Counted from the stretch's first letter, positions 1-13,736 are shown. The stretch is DNA of 62,313 bases from Conoideocrella luteorostrata (GCA_032433595.1 JASWJB010000262.1:1-62313), one strand, 5' to 3'. Numbers and translations are program-made. Notes: generated from the sequence alone by a model not told the origin.

Positions 1-3000
1 CACGGTTCAAACGTGCTTGCCGCCAGTGTTATCGACCAATGTCCACCCCTCCCTCGTGTTCATAGCAACAAGTCAACCATCATGTCTAATCATCACAACC
101 ATTTCGTCAACCGATGCAACTTCTAAGATCTGCATTACCAGTGGTATGGTTCGCGCAGCGAGGAGCGTTGGCTCGTTGTAGTCCCTACCTCTAGCCCCTC
201 GGGCCTCCGCAGATCCTTGTTTGAAGTATGTATTTGCGGTGACGAGATCGACCAGCAATTTTCGATTTACTACGGAGTACGGATTATAAGGTTAAGCTCA
301 GTCGCTGGGCCATCGGAGACACCAGCTGCTGCCAAGGCTGTCTACTGCCAGATTCGATACATCTCCCACAAAATTCAACCGAAAACTCCCTTCCTGGACC
401 AACTTCGTCTTGACACACTTTGTCAGCAAACAAGTAGCTGTGCAATTGACAGAATAGAGGAGAGGTGCCGGTTGTCAGAGTTGTATTGATTAATTCATGA
501 CCCGACATTAAGTCCTGTCCTGTATGCACTAAGTACTGGCTGGTTCAAAATTACTGCCCGCTCATCAAGCCGTTGGAAGCTACCATCTTTAGCGTCTATC
601 CTATTGCACGTTACTTGCTCCATACAAGAAACCCGACTCCAAACGAAAGACGGCAACTTGGTTGAAAATTACTCTCTCAAGCCCCGTAGGCCGAACACAA
701 GGGTAGAACACATGGGGGGTTTGCACCTCCGTTGGCCCAGCGCGACATCGGCCGAGCACACGCCGAAGTGCCTGGGCCGTTAATACGCACGGAGGGAGTA
801 ATGAGTGCCGTTGCAAGTATGTACTTCATCTAAGGTTTAGGAGCGGCCTAGGCCGATTGCTCGCCAGTCGGTCCATCACTCAACCGCTATTGGCCAAATG
901 ATCGCCGAAAATTCATCTCTTCGCCGAATGATGACATTCTTAGGTCTCCGCTCGGGTTGTTCCTAACTATCGTTTTTGCGTCTCTTCATTTACAGCACAG
1001 TGTCAAGGTAGCTCTGGGAGCTGAATAGCCATTCACTCGTAACGGCTGGTGGGTAACAAAGCGTTACAAGACACCCATTCAACAGTTCGACCCAAATATG
1101 CAGTCTATCTACGGCTTACAGATGGGAGAGAACGGTGAGGTTCTGGCGGGCGCATGAATGCCGCTTGCCGCCATCGCTGCCGCCAGTTGCAAAGGACGCC
1201 CGTGCTCTCTCCCGTCATCCACGTCCATGTCCATCCAGTCCAGTATCCACCTCGATCCCTGTTCCTGTTCCCTCGCCCGCCGTCCGTCACTAAGAACGAG
1301 GAAGCAAGATCTCCCATCAGCTCTCCGGAGCTGTGTCTGTCGTCTGTGTCGCAGTACCACACGCCCCCATTTTGGGCCATTTCCCCCCCCATGTCCCCAT
1401 TCCTGGCCGGCCTTAACAGTGTGACAGTTTTCGGTGTTCGTACTATCCTGGACGGAAGTGCGATATTTGGCTTGGTCCGTGGTGTGTCCCCAAGCCGGCC
1501 ATCCCCCTTTGTTGATGTCCCCAAAGACTACTCCGTAGTCCGTACTATACTTGTGGCCGGTCCCTTATCCATCGCAGGCTGATGCAATTGCCGCTGACCA
1601 GGCCGTACTACCAGCTAGTGCTAGTACTCCTCTCGCCCAAAAGCCACACCCTTTCGCAGTTTTTAGTATTGAAGAGCTTGGCTGTTCCCATCTTGTGGTT
1701 AACAGAAGCCTGTTTGGCCGGTCCGCCCAGACACAGAGCTGGTGACATGGCTATCTCTGTCTACTTGGTATCCTACAAGTGTTGCGGAGACCATTACAGC
1801 TGCACACCTTGATCACTTCGTCCCTGATACTGCTTTGAACTGAGTCTTCCTCTCATCCACTGGCCAGCATAGCAGGGATTCTCTAATGTGGGAACCCTGA
1901 CATCCATCAAACCGCTGACTTCAAGTCCCCTATTGGTCATTTACGAGATCACAACCCTTGAGTGCCACTCTCTCTCTGTGCCGTTGTAACAGCTCTCAGC
2001 GAAAAAAGACGTCCCAGCTTCGGAGTACTGTACGCAGTAACTAGCAGCAGTGTCTTTCCGCCGTGTAGCTCCTATCCATCGGGCAGGTCATTTTCTCTTG
2101 ACGTTTAGTTCGTCCCTGTTTCCAAGATTGTTTGGTATTCCCTTTTATCCTTCTGGTCGTTTTAAGATTCCGTACGTCTCTGGCCTCCAGCTGTGAGCAT
2201 TGTCGTGCAGCTCGGAGAACGCGCAGACAATTCCAGCGGTTGACGGACGGGCTCTGACCGAGCTGCCACTACCACTGCTACCGCTTGACTGGTTGGCCAA
2301 CCCATGATCGCGTCTGCGAGTAGGAGAGCTGGACGAGAGACATTCTGTCTTGGGTCCCGTGCGGGGGGTCTCTCTTCTTTTCATTCAGTCATTGCACTCA
2401 CTCCCTGGCTTTGAGCTGGGCCAAGCCGTACATACTCATACCAGCAGGCTAGTGCTAACCCTCTTTCGCTCACTCCCATCTCATTATAGTTATACCTTCC
2501 ACCCTTCCTCTCCTCTTGCCTTTCCCTTGCTTCACCTCGTCCGTCCCAGGTCGAGCTGTACTATTCCGTCCTACCTGGTGCGTGCCGCGTGCGTTCAACA
2601 ATTTACATACGACGCCTCTGAATTTTCAGATCGCCGAATAAAAGGCGTCCAGACTCCTCATTTGATCCCGGTGTTCGTTTTTTCCCGGCTGTGATTTCTC
2701 ACACCCTCACAAGACACTTCACTGTTCCGTCCTAGCTGCGTCACGTATAGCTTCCACTTTTGATAAGGGCAACACTCGAGCTGTGAGCTCAGGCTTGCAG
2801 GCCAGTTAACTCGTCAACTACCTGTTTCGTGTGTATTGGGCCTGTCGTTAGCCTGTTTGTTTCCCCGCGGCTGCAAATTTGAAGCCGCTGTCCACTTATA
2901 CGACAAGGGCTACTCGTCGAATATCGAGAAACGGTACAGCTCTCTGGATATACAGCCATTGATCCCGACTCAGAAATCGGCATAGACTGAAGTTGGGATT

Positions 3001-3548
3001 TGACGAATCTCAAACTTATGTATCTTCAGAGTTGAGGAAATAATTTTAATACGAAGCAATCAGCGTGCCTCACGTTTGGCTCATCGTACTCATCCAGCCG
3101 CAACATTTGGTCTCTCTAGATCGACCAGCTACCTTTAGCCGCACAAGTTCAGGCTTCGCGGGGTTTTCAACCTTGAAGACAATCACTTGAGGTCGATGCT
3201 TCGCCGGGTCGCCACAATATCAATTGAGCCACAGTTTGTCACCACACGAGAGTCTTGAATCGTGTTGAGAATCTGCTTGCCTCGGGGGTCACACCTTACG
3301 CGGCATGCAATGAAATAGATCTGTCATTCAAAACTATCCACTAAACGTTGGGTTTCAGCAGCGCTGACTTGTTTTTTACGTGTTGTCAAGCTCTAAATAC
3401 AACATAATTTAGCACTGTTCAGGTCGAGTCATCTCACCAGTAGGTGGCCAGCAATACCGCCAGACGTACATCGCCTGCTCATTTATCGCATCCCGGCATT
3501 TTATTCCTGTCAAGTCCCTTTACTCCCCTTGGTTATCCTCAAATAGTA
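1..3548. other. Intergenic stretch, left edge
   Basis: I see no supportable gene here. Open frames overlap on both strands, lack protein-like composition and contain stop-free GC-rich runs only. The motif TACGGAGTAC is at 271-280 and TACTCCGTA at 1529-1537. The pyrimidine-rich stretch around 2470-2560 looks like promoter or leader sequence of the following plus-strand gene, but no transcription start can be fixed. Confidence 0.5.
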
Positions 3549-5795
3549 ATGGTTCGTGACGTGTCGCGGGACTCGTTCCCACGGCATCCGTCGTTCCATC
3601 AGCAATGCTTCCAACCAGCTCCACGGCACCAATCTTTCCAACAAGATAGATATGTTGGTGATGCAGCACAGCGATTAGAGTCATTCCAACAGGAACGTTA
3701 TGCCGTTGATCCTGCGGAGCGCGGTCGATTTCAAGAGGCATATGATATTCAACGACGTCAACATCCCGAGGCGAAACCCGGCTGGAGGTCTTTAAATGAA
3801 GTTCATTATGCTGACAGGGCAAACCAACCACAACCACAGCCGCCACAGCAAATTAACGAGGTCCTGCGATCACACTGCGGAATTGCCGCCAAGCAGTATT
3901 TTGTTGCAGCCATCAACGAGGACGGAAAACCAATGGCCTTCGTTAGTCCGGGGCAAACCCTTAACGAGTCCATTATTCGGCAGTTCTTCGACATGGACAA
4001 GTTTCAACAGGTCATGGCTCGCATCGATGCCGGTAAGCTTTACCAGCTGGCTTTGGTGGTGTTGAAAATCGAATGCCTCATGAAATCGTGATACTAACCA
4101 GGGCATCCTCTTCTAGGAGCCGACCCCATACTTGATGGCAATTTTGCAGTTGAAAAGGCTGCATTCAACAGGAACGGCAGTCACGGGCGTATCCGAGCCC
4201 CAGACCGACGTCGCAGTTCTATTTTCGACGAGTGGGATGGCCCTTTGCGACAAGTAGGGCGCAAACGACCTCGACCTCGCCATACGTCATACGACGACGA
4301 CGGTCCGCCAGTGACGGTGGCTTCCCGCAGAGGTATACAAATCAGTGACTCCAAAGCGGTTTGGAGTTTCTATGAGCAGCGCTTTAAGAGCTGCCAGCAA
4401 ACTGCCTGTAAGCTCGTTGCAAAGGCTTGGGTTAAGGCTGTCGAACCCAAGAAACAATCCACCCATCCGTACACTGGGAGCGACGAAAAGGCGCCGGGTT
4501 GGTGGCCCAAGCCATGGGGCCCAACCAAGGACGACAAGGTCAGGCATAAGGAACCGGATCATCTGTATAAAAGAGGTATGGTCATTGATGTTAAAAATCA
4601 ACGGCGACAGATTAGTTACTGACATCTCTTTATAGAACGAGTTCATTTGCTGTCCCATATATTGAGACTAGTCGTTGAACCGAACGCCCAGCAGCATAGT
4701 GATATACAGAAACTTTGCCTCGACGTCAAGAAGCTAGAAGAAACCACGTTCGAGGCCCTATCGACATTTTTCATGGACAACGACATCAATGCGAAGAAAA
4801 GACCGTACCTCAACGAGATTTTCAAAGTGGCGAGACAGGAAGAACGTTACTTAAATGGAGAAATTGGTGAGGAAATAAATGGTGTTGCGTTATCATCATC
4901 ATCACCATTCCTGTTGCGCAGTTACATCGTGCTAATTAGGTGTGCTATGAAATCAGACTAACCCTTATCTCCACTAGATGGCACAACTGAAGTATATGTG
5001 ATGGCTGAGGACAAGATACCCGATAATTACGCCTCCGACAACGAGGATGGGCCATTCCCGAAAGAAGAGGAAGATGACGAGATAATGCCAGGTCCAAAAA
5101 ATGACCCACCACCACAGCAGCAACAGCAGCAACGCCAACAGCAACCACAACAGCAACAGCAACCGCAACAGCAACAGCAATCACAACAACAGCAGCAGTG
5201 CGTGGTTCAAACACCAACACCATGTCCCACAACGACGCAACCTTTGCATGGCGGTCATGCCTTCCTGAGTGAGCTCCCAGTGCGGGCGAATGCTTTTAAC
5301 ACAGCTATGCTACCGACGGAAATGTCTTCTCAGCCGCAACAATTTGTTGATAGCAGCGGTATCCCCGTTACAGATCAATCTGCCGTCGGCGCTCCTAATC
5401 CCTCCTTGACGCTCGATATGGTGCCCAGCCCTCACGATACCAGCCGGCGGCCATCGGTATTTAGCGAATATGCCAGTCCAGGGGGCAACAACATATACTC
5501 CCAACCGTGGCAGCAGTCCGGTTCGGCTGGCCCGACCCAATCGCCCATGTATTCATATGCTCCATCACAGGCAAATCCTCCTCAAGCCTCGTACATAAGC
5601 CACCACCACCCAGTGCCTATGAACCCCAATCAGCCGTTTATGGAAGGCTCATTTGAAGAGCCAGCCCGACAAGAGTACGATGCAAATGGGACAGCGATAT
5701 TTCGGACTGGAGATATGTCGCACGCCTCGGTCAATCAACAACAAGGATATTATGTGCCGGACGACAACAGGACTGGTCTGCGGGTCCTCACTTAA
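3549..5795 (+). CDS. YDR124W/AFUB_079030-like helical-bundle protein (DUF2841) with glutamine tract
   Basis: Function is unknown; the family is fungal and named after yeast YDR124W and an Aspergillus hrmA-associated subtelomeric cluster protein. Four exons: 3549-4032, 4117-4575, 4636-4866, 4978-5795, giving 663 residues. All junctions are GT-AG in phase 1, and the first intron carries the branch sequence ATACTAACC. The recognisable domain spans about residues 238-345. It includes VEPKKQ, a WWP motif, VRHKEPDHL and, across the second intron, ERVHLLSHIL; that continuity supports the splice. The N-terminal third is rich in Gln, Arg and Phe. Residues about 437-466 are a polyglutamine tract encoded by mixed CAA/CAG. 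The C-terminal part is Pro/Ser/Gln rich and low complexity. A GTG-initiated extension exists upstream, but 3549 is the first in-frame ATG. Confidence is high for the family, moderate for the exact start. Confidence 0.85.
5113..5199 (+). repeat. CAA/CAG tract (polyglutamine coding)
   Basis: A run of CAG and CAA codons with occasional Pro, Arg and Ser codons lies inside the last exon of the YDR124W-like gene. It is likely length-variable between strains. Its antisense reads as a long Leu/Val frame, which is an artefact. Confidence 0.85.
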
Positions 5796-8361
5796 TTTTT
5801 GGATGGTGTTCCCAGAAACCAGTTGTAGTATCCAAACGAAGACCCCAGGGCCGAACAGCAGAGTACAAATTTTCAGGCATGCTGATGAAGACTACACACG
5901 GCGTTAAAGTTGTAGTACTTGTTGCTTCCGGTTCGATACGAGGCTGATACTGGTGGAATGGGGAAATCGGGTTTGCAAGAAAAGAAGACGAGTTCGGATG
6001 GCATCATGAAATTACTTTGGATTGCGGTTGACAAGAATTTTGTTTGGTCAGCGGCTTCAGCTTTGAATGCGAAAATCTGCTCTCCGAGGAAGCGTGGTTT
6101 TCCATGTTCTCGACCCATGTCAACCACGGCGGGTAAGGGATAATGGGATGGCATTTGGAATCAGTGGGTGGATAGAGCGAAAATTGGGGGCGGGCTTTCC
6201 CCCTCTTTTGGTTACGAGGCTGTCTTCTCTGATGAAGAGACGGGTGGCAACACAGGTTATTACGCATCATTTCAAATGGGTTTGGCCATCTGCTTGGCGC
6301 ATGGATAGGCAGTCTGCTATGCGCAGCGTGTTAGCAACTGAGTTAAAAATATCGTCGCATCTACGAAAGCATTGCATTTTGATGTTTGGTTTCTATTTTC
6401 CTTTTATTTCATTTCGGGAGCAAACGGCCGTGAATCTTGTTTCTTACCCCGCCGGAAGGGGGGTGGAAAATGGTGGAAGCAAATGGCATGAACCAGTCTG
6501 ATAGTTTTGTCCAGGGGAAGGGCAAAGGCAACAGCTGAGTGGCGGATGGTTCCTACGTGTGGAAATATGCAACATTGTTCCTGAATCTGGCCCTTGGCGC
6601 CTAGAACATGGGAGGACTCGTCTATTTTTCCGGCATATTATGATATCATGTAACGCTTTTACGACTATTAACGTCTTTGATCGTTTTGCAGCTACACTGA
6701 GTTTTTGGAATTTGAATTTTGCGTGTGGCGTGACACCTGAGGAAAGCGTGAGCGAGCTGAATGAAGGAGGCAAGTGAGGTATTGTGGCTTGTAGGGGGGG
6801 ATGTTCAATAGGACGTCAAGGTTTGGGATTGATGAGTCCAGCACGAATGATGACCTCTTATGGAGGGATGATGTCTGATGGGCTGGCGAGACTGGTGTTA
6901 GGGGCGCATGGTGGTCTGGCATTAGTGAGCAGGTGGGTGGAGCAAAGATATCAAGACGTATATGTATGTATGTTGGTCGGATGGTCAACATGTCCCAGGA
7001 CATGGAGGGCATGAGAGAAAGACAGCACGAAGGGGGGAGTGGGAGACTGGGGGTGGTGCGTCGAGCGTCAAAGGTCCCGGACATGCAACCCGGTATGGGT
7101 ATGAAGAGGATATATTTTAGAGACAACTGACGGGAGGATCAAGAAAACCCTCCCATTTCTCTTCGCTCCAGATAGCTTTTGAACGTGAGCGCCGGCATTC
7201 ATCCTGCAATTTGGCTATCGAGCCCCAGCTATAAAGGTGCTGTTATATGGTACTCCACACAGCAGCGTACTGCATATGTTGTATCCTCTTCGAGCTTGGG
7301 TGGACTCCATGAACAATGGTTATCGACTTGCCCACTGCATGCATGGCCCTGGTTTCAATACCGAGATACTTAGCCGCCTTGTTTGTATTACGGAGTCCTG
7401 TCAAACAACCAACCAGTCAACGGTCAAGACTCCCTAAAGCCCGTGATCCACAACCCAGTGTTCCTTGATTCCTAGGTGGCAGTTGTACATACTAGCAGGG
7501 TGCGTCAAAATATTTGAGATTCCGAGCCGACATGTTCCCATGACTGCACATGGAAGGCATGGGGCACTGTGGCTGACGCGCCGTTACATGATAGACAAGA
7601 AACTGAAACCGCACGGGCTCGTTCTCATCATCAAGATTGAAGGTCAACCAGCACCCTGGCTTTCCTATCATGAGTGCGCCCAATACTCAATACTACCAGT
7701 ACTATATGCCCGTTTATTAGAACACCCTTGTTACCGATGGCGAGCCACTCGGCAGGGGACACTCTGCGGAGCACGTCGCAATAAGATGCTCCTCTTGAGG
7801 GAAACATGGAGTGAGAGTAATGAATAACAAGGCTGGCTTTGAAAATTCGGTGTCTGGTTTATAGGAAGAGACTGGATCTGTTGGGTGCAGCGGAGGTAAT
7901 GTCGAGGGAGGTTAGATACGGTTTTTTTTTTTTATAGGTGCATGACATGCCAAGGCACATGGCAGATGATGGCGACGTTTGGTAAGATCCAGACTGCTCT
8001 ACTAGTATGTACAGTAGTTACTTTGCTAGCTACAAAGCCAGCATGTCATATACCATCCTGTGGCCGAGAGCGCACACATATCACACACAGCCAAGACAGC
8101 CAACAAGGCCACCTACCCTCCCTCCTGGCGTTGATCACGGAAGCACCATCCGGAGCCGAGCTGCGGTCAGAGTCTGCCCAATCAAGCAGGCCGAGAGACA
8201 TCGCGGATGGCATTGCAAGGGCTCTATTGGGGTCGCTGCTGCAACTACTAGTGTGACTTTTGCCAGCAGCCAACAGCGCCGGGGAGCCAAATCAGACAAC
8301 CATGTTGGTCCTAGACCTTTCCGCCTGGTCGGTGCTGGGCTCGCACCAACTAACTACTCCG

Positions 8362-8391
8362 GTTGCCCAGTTGCCCAGTTGCCCAGTTGCC
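8362..8391. repeat. 8-base tandem repeat (GTTGCCCA)
   Basis: Three full copies of GTTGCCCA and a partial fourth occur head to tail in intergenic DNA. Confidence 0.8.
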
Positions 8392-8595
8392 TGGACCGGT
8401 CGATGCTCGCGGGTGTCACAGCGGAGCGCGTTGGGTTGAAGTGCTGGGGGGAGGGGGGGTTGGTCAAAGTGTTTCTTGCTGGATGCAGGGCCGTTACAAC
8501 GTATGGAGTACGGAGCAGAGCAAGTAGCCTTGTTCTGCTTGTGCTTGGGCCAGCATACAGTAAACTGCACTGTACTGCATTTACGGCAGCTACAG

Positions 8596-8936
8596 TACGG
8601 AGTACTTACTGCAAGACATGTACACAGAAATAGGCGAAATAAGTAACAAATGTGGCACTCACGGCTGCTGACCCGGAGCTGGGGCGAGCCATTTTCTAGC
8701 CATGCTACCCTTGGGCCGTCGCGCTAATTTCCATAAATGGAAAACACTACGCTCTCTTTCCATGTGGGAACAATAGCTCTAAAGTGTGTTATTACTTTAT
8801 TTTATTTTTCTACGTCCACTTCCCTGCTCACAACCTCAAATTGGTCGTGAGGGTGGCGCCCATTGCACCGGTCATTCAAGACTGCCAGCTCAGGATTTGA
8901 AGCGACATCGCCATGCCGTACGCGTATACGGAGTAC
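8596..8936. repeat. Two exact copies of the TACGGAGTAC motif
   Basis: Exact copies lie at 8596-8605 and 8927-8936, with a variant near 8505-8514. Other exact copies in the window are at 271, 9867, 16307, 16335, 16342, 16412, 43856, 43863, 44081, 52096 and 55138 (either strand). None falls in a coding exon. Confidence 0.8.
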
Positions 8937-9539
8937 TCTCTAAGCAAACCGGAACACACAAGTACATGCGCATAGAGAAGACGCATTGCCTGTTCAAGGA
9001 AGCACAATCCCATCCATCCTCGTTGGCGATGTACCCCGGGATATCGCTCAATGTGAATGCTCTGCTGCGTGCTGCATGCTGCATGCTGGAAGCGAACAGC
9101 AACACGCAAAAGCTTTGTCAAGACCTGATCAGTGTAATTTCAGACTTCTCAGCCACGGGCTCGTTAACTAACTGCTCTCAAACCCAGATAACGCATTGTT
9201 CCTTATGACTACGGAGTAGTGTCGCAGTATCTATCTATCTATACCTGCAGACCACCTTCAGAGATCCAGAAACGGCCACAAAATCGGCACGTCTGTGCTA
9301 TAAGCAGAAGCTTGTTGCCTGCCGATTGCGCATTCAATCTTGAACCCCCCAGCTAGCGATTCTCGCAGAGGCTCTTCTGTTCCCCCTGGGCCGCAGGGCA
9401 CTGCCAGCCGGCAGCGTCTTGCATGGATACAATTCCAGAGCAGGAGCAAGCGTGTGCTCTCAGTCCGCATCGCAATGTCACTCTGTGCTCTTCTAAGCAT
9501 TATTACCCTGCCTTGGTCTCATGCCGTGTCAACGTTGTG

Positions 9540-9561
9540 TTGCCTTGCCTTGCCTTGCCTT
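9540..9561. repeat. Pentanucleotide repeat (CCTTG)n
   Basis: About four copies of a 5-base TGCCT/CCTTG unit occur in tandem in non-coding DNA. Confidence 0.7.
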
Positions 9562-12270
9562 ACGTGGCGCCACATCGCATTGCGTCAACGGCATGCGACA
9601 TGCACACCCAAGATCCGGCCCATCGAGCTCGGGAATAGCTCGAGGTATCGCAAAACCAGCAAATTTCACGCCCCTGCCCCCTCCCCCTCCCCCTTTCCCC
9701 GGTCTCCCTTTGCGTGCTGTGCTCCGCAGAGCCCGTCTGCTTCCTGTACTAGTACGGACGGCACCGACTCCTTCCACTTACACCCGTTGCATAGACCCGT
9801 TGCATAGACCCAGCAACTTATGGCCACGCCACTTGCTTCTCTGGGCCGAATTAGTTAAAACGTAACTACGGAGTACTCTTTGTAACAGTACGGAGACGAA
9901 ATATTAGCTAGAGAGCGCGTTGTTGAAACTGTGGGACTTTGGAGCGAACTCATCGATGCGGACGAAGCCAGCCCATGCACCTTTACCTGTTATGCCATCT
10001 TTCAACACCGCAGTCTCGAATACACGCCGTCCGTTCATTCTCGTGATGCTGAGACGAGGCGCAAATTGAACGTCAGACAGCCCACCGCCACTCTGTGTAT
10101 GAGCAAATAGTGTGGTGGTGCCGAGATTTGCATGACAGGGATATCAGACAGGGGGACTTTGACTTTGTCTGCGTGCCCATCCATGGTTCCAACTACCGCC
10201 ACTGACTGGCCGAGTATGGGCTTCATTCAGACTATACTTATGGCTTAGGAAGGCGAAAGGTCGAATTCATGGCGAAAAGCGAACCCCTACCTGGTAATTC
10301 GTGTGTTTCAGCCCAGTCGTGGAGCCTTCTTCGCATGTTGTCTTGGCATGCGCTAGTTCCCAAAATCTCAATTGTGTGCCAAGTAACTGCAACTTAACCC
10401 CCATAACCAAACATCATTATAGATATTCGAGCTGTCAATCTCTTGCTGGTTATGCCCGCAGCGCACACGATCCGGAATCAATCGCACGCATTATCCTCGA
10501 CCTTGTCCTTGTCAAAAATTACACCATAGCCTATCTATCAGAGGAAATATCCCGAGGACAAACAATATATTCTTCTGTGAACACCTCCATGCCCATGAAG
10601 GCACCTGAACTGACGCCCACGAAGTGGGTTCCTTGGTTCTCCGCCGTTGTGCCGCATCGCAAACCACCCCGGCTCCGACCCAAGATTAATAGACCCTTGG
10701 CTCTGCGTTGACGGTACGGAGTAGTTATCCCCTTGATGCTTGTAATAGCAGAGCAAAGGATCCAGGACTAGCTCTCTCATAGGTGTATTGTATGGCGCTC
10801 AGACCTCTACTGCCGAATTGCTTTTACCGGGTGAGACGTCGTGTCGATTGGGGCAGGTTTATTGTTTGTTTCCCTACGTTGGTAAATGCCAATGATCACC
10901 GGGGGTACGGGTTGCTACCGATTCGGACAAGAGAAAAAGGAAGGAATATTCCAGGATTCCAACAGGCGTATTTGTCTGACTGGGACAAGGAAGTCGACTC
11001 AGGTTTTAATTCCCTCGCTGCGCATGCACCCGCGGCGCTGTGGTTGAACCAAGTTCACCGTTCAGCCTAAACTTTGCCAATTATGGTTACACAGTAGCCG
11101 TGGGTTGATGACAGGAGACACCTTGGAGCCGCCTTGTCTTGGAGGCGGAGAGGGCTCTCAGCGACAGCTGTCTTCCTCCTAAAGCCGTGTAGGCGAAGAG
11201 TCTACATAAATACAGAATTGGGACTTCGGAATTGGGCAATGGGAAATGTAGCAGATGTAGGGTTGGGTTGCGGTGGGAAAGCGGAACAGGCCCAAGTTTC
11301 CATCCCAACTTACTCAACACTTATAGCAGCATTGATGCTGCTAAACACTGAACTTGATTGGATACCTATTCTTGTACAAAACCTGAGGCGTACCTCGCCC
11401 TCTAGACCCGGTGGCCTGGAGCGGTGGAAGACGTAAGTATCCTCTGGCTGCCAGGCATATACTCGACTCACGGATCAAAGTATATAGAGCGAAACGGCCC
11501 TGCTCGATCTCATACTCTTGGTACGCAGTCAGCGGGCCATAGATGCAACTTCTGGATGGTGCTGGAGGGCTTGGCCTTGGGGTTTGTCATGCGCTAGGAA
11601 ATATGAAAATTCTATAAGAATGGTTCATTACTTACACACCCCGATCCATGATGAATTTGCCGCCCGATTTTTTATCCAAATACCCCTCGGTATCTCTGGC
11701 TTGTTGCCGTATAGAAGGAAACTGGCCACACTGAATTCTATGGGCACAGGTACTGTACTGCCATACCCGTTTTATACAATGCTGGATCTCATAGGAACAG
11801 GGTCTAATAAGTTCTAGATATAATGCGCAGTGTAATAGTACGTGAATCATCTCGCCGAGTTTCATGCCAGACGGAGGGGTATTAAGCCACTCTGTAGTAT
11901 TTGGTGTGTGGTCTAGAATGCAAAGCCATGTACACATCTCCCCCCACCCCCCAACATGTAAAGGGCATGATGGTGCAGCCGCTGTACGTACAGCATCGTC
12001 CAAACTCGTCGTCATTGCGCGCAACGTCCATGACTCTAAAGGCGAAATAGCATCAATGACGTAGGAGAACGCAGCTTTTATCATCATACAGATGCTTTCT
12101 CCAACAATTCCACCCCCTACACCACCACCACTACCAATGTGGCCCTGAATTCGCAGGCATAGAGCACATGGGCTTCAGTGCTGTAATCCGACCATTGCTG
12201 CTTTCCATTCAAACCGGACATTCCGCTCTCTCGACAGCCGTCACAGCGTCACCGTTTACACACAGGCGCA

Positions 12271-13106
12271 TCATTGACCCACCATCATCATCACCATCAC
12301 GGCGCCAATACCGCACCCCAACCCAACGACAGCCGAATCCTTCACCCCAACCCGGCCCCCAGCCGCCGTTGGAACCAACGTAGCTCCCGTACTTGTCGAA
12401 TTACCCGGCTGCGTCCCCGCTGTTGTCGTTGTCGCCGTCGCCGTCGCCGTCTGCACCGGCATGGAAGTATTCAGCCCCCCCGCGGATGTCGTGACAAGCT
12501 GCGTCGTAACCGCCACCGAGCCCGACGTCCGACTGCCAACATCACAACCCTCAGCCGTGGAGGTAGATGTCTTGCCCTACTTGCTCACAGACAATCAGAA
12601 AAGTAAACACCAAAATGGACAGAGACTCCAATTCCATACGAGAAAAACATCGGAATTAAAAGCGTACCGCATCCGTCGTATCCGACGCAGCCCCTTTCGT
12701 CCCCTTCACCAGCAGCTCCTTCTTCAGCAGGAGATACGTATACTGATCCTTTCCACCACACTTATCTTGGGGGTACCCGGGACAAGGTTCGCTGCACTCC
12801 CCCTGAGGGACAGTCGTGGCAGGGGCATCATTCGCACACCAGCATTTATTTCCCTGAACAATTGCATATGCGGTCTCACCGAGACGGCATTGGGCCACGC
12901 AGGAGCCTCGGCTCATGAAAGAGTTCAGTTCTGCACTTAGCTGTGTAAGTGTTTTGTCCCGTTCCATAGCATCAATCAACAAATAGAAACAGTGGGGTGC
13001 TCGTACTTGGAGGGGAGTCAGACGTGTTGATCTCGGAGCAGCTTTCTTGGGGTTGCTGGGCTGCGGCCAGCGTAGTCGAGACCAGCCACAGGGTATACAG
13101 CTTCAT
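12271..13106 (-). CDS. Secreted WSC-domain protein, probably GPI-anchored or single-pass membrane
   Basis: Probable cell-surface protein; WSC domains occur in fungal wall-stress sensors and carbohydrate-binding proteins. Three exons on the minus strand: 13106-13007, 12930-12668, 12570-12271, giving 220 residues. Introns are 12931-13006 and 12571-12667, and the frame is continuous only with these sites. The start is MKLYTLWLVSTTLAAAQ, a good signal peptide. A WSC-type cysteine pattern follows (ESCSEIN, GSCVAQC, GNKCWCAND, GECSEPCPG, DKCGG). Next comes a Ser/Thr-rich stalk (about residues 125-190). The hydrophobic C-terminal end (SAVVGLGCGIGAVMVMMMV) has no basic cytoplasmic tail, favouring a GPI signal over a Wsc-type receptor. 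Only one WSC domain is present and there is no signalling tail. A CACGTGAC box lies 133 bases upstream of the ATG. Confidence 0.8.
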
Positions 13107-13736
13107 GTTGACAAAGTGACAGCTCTGCATGAGAAATGGTCAATTGGAACGGAATGTAAAAACGGATATACGAAGTGGTGCGGAGCCATCTGAATTTAAA
13201 TGCTGATAGTAGACGTCATGTAGTCGTAGTCTCGTCTACACGTGACGGCCAAGCTGTTAGCTACGGGGATCGTACGAAAAACTCAGCGTACTCCGACAAT
13301 TGACAGGCTAGGTTCTCCGTAAGCAGTAGTTAAGGAACTAGTTAGTCGGTCTTGGGGATAAGAGACCATCCGGCACGTCTCAATGTGGTTACATGGCTGA
13401 TGAGGCGGCTGTCGGATTGTTATAATCACACTCGAGAAATATGCAGTGATAGCTATGCATGCGGCCAAATCTGGCAGCCAAGTAGTATTATTCCGACCAT
13501 TACCAAAATTCGGACAGTACATCATATAGAATGAAGGCTTCCTTACAAAAACGAGAAGCAATGTGGACATAAAATAAGCCAATCAACAAAGCGTTGCGCT
13601 GCATATCATAAAAGAGGCGCTGGCCATGCCAGACCAGCTGCTATTGGGCAAGAACACATAAACGCCATTTCAATACAAGTCTTCAAGTTCGATCGCGAAA
13701 GCTGCCAGTAATCCCCGGAGCCCGTGGTAACGTCGC
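13107..13736. other. Intergenic region between cbf1 3' end and WSC gene promoter
   Basis: No gene is seen. The region holds the promoter of the minus-strand WSC gene, including an E-box, and the terminator region of cbf1. Confidence 0.5.
13239..13246 (-). promoter_or_regulatory. CACGTGAC (GTCACGTG) E-box, candidate Cbf1 site
   Basis: The minus strand reads GTCACGTG, matching the yeast Cbf1 consensus RTCACRTG. It lies 133 bases upstream of the WSC gene start and just downstream of the cbf1 gene itself. Binding is inferred from the consensus only. Confidence 0.45.

Larger units (their letters stand above)
5796..12270. other. Gene-poor block of about 6.5 kb
   Basis: No open frame here has protein-like composition, a recognisable domain or consistent splice-linked exons. 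The block contains TACGGAGTAC copies at 8596-8605, 8927-8936 and 9867-9876 and the 9-base core at 9210-9218 and 10715-10723. Simple repeats lie at 8362-8391 and 9540-9561, and there are several homopolymer runs. A non-coding transcript cannot be excluded. Confidence 0.5.

Noticed and set aside
1105..1582. Overlapping frames of about 140 codons on both strands
   Set aside because: Each is the shadow of the other, with no domain; TACTCCGTA lies inside.
4945..5232. Antisense Val/Ala/Leu-rich frame
   Set aside because: Shadow of the CAA/CAG glutamine tract.
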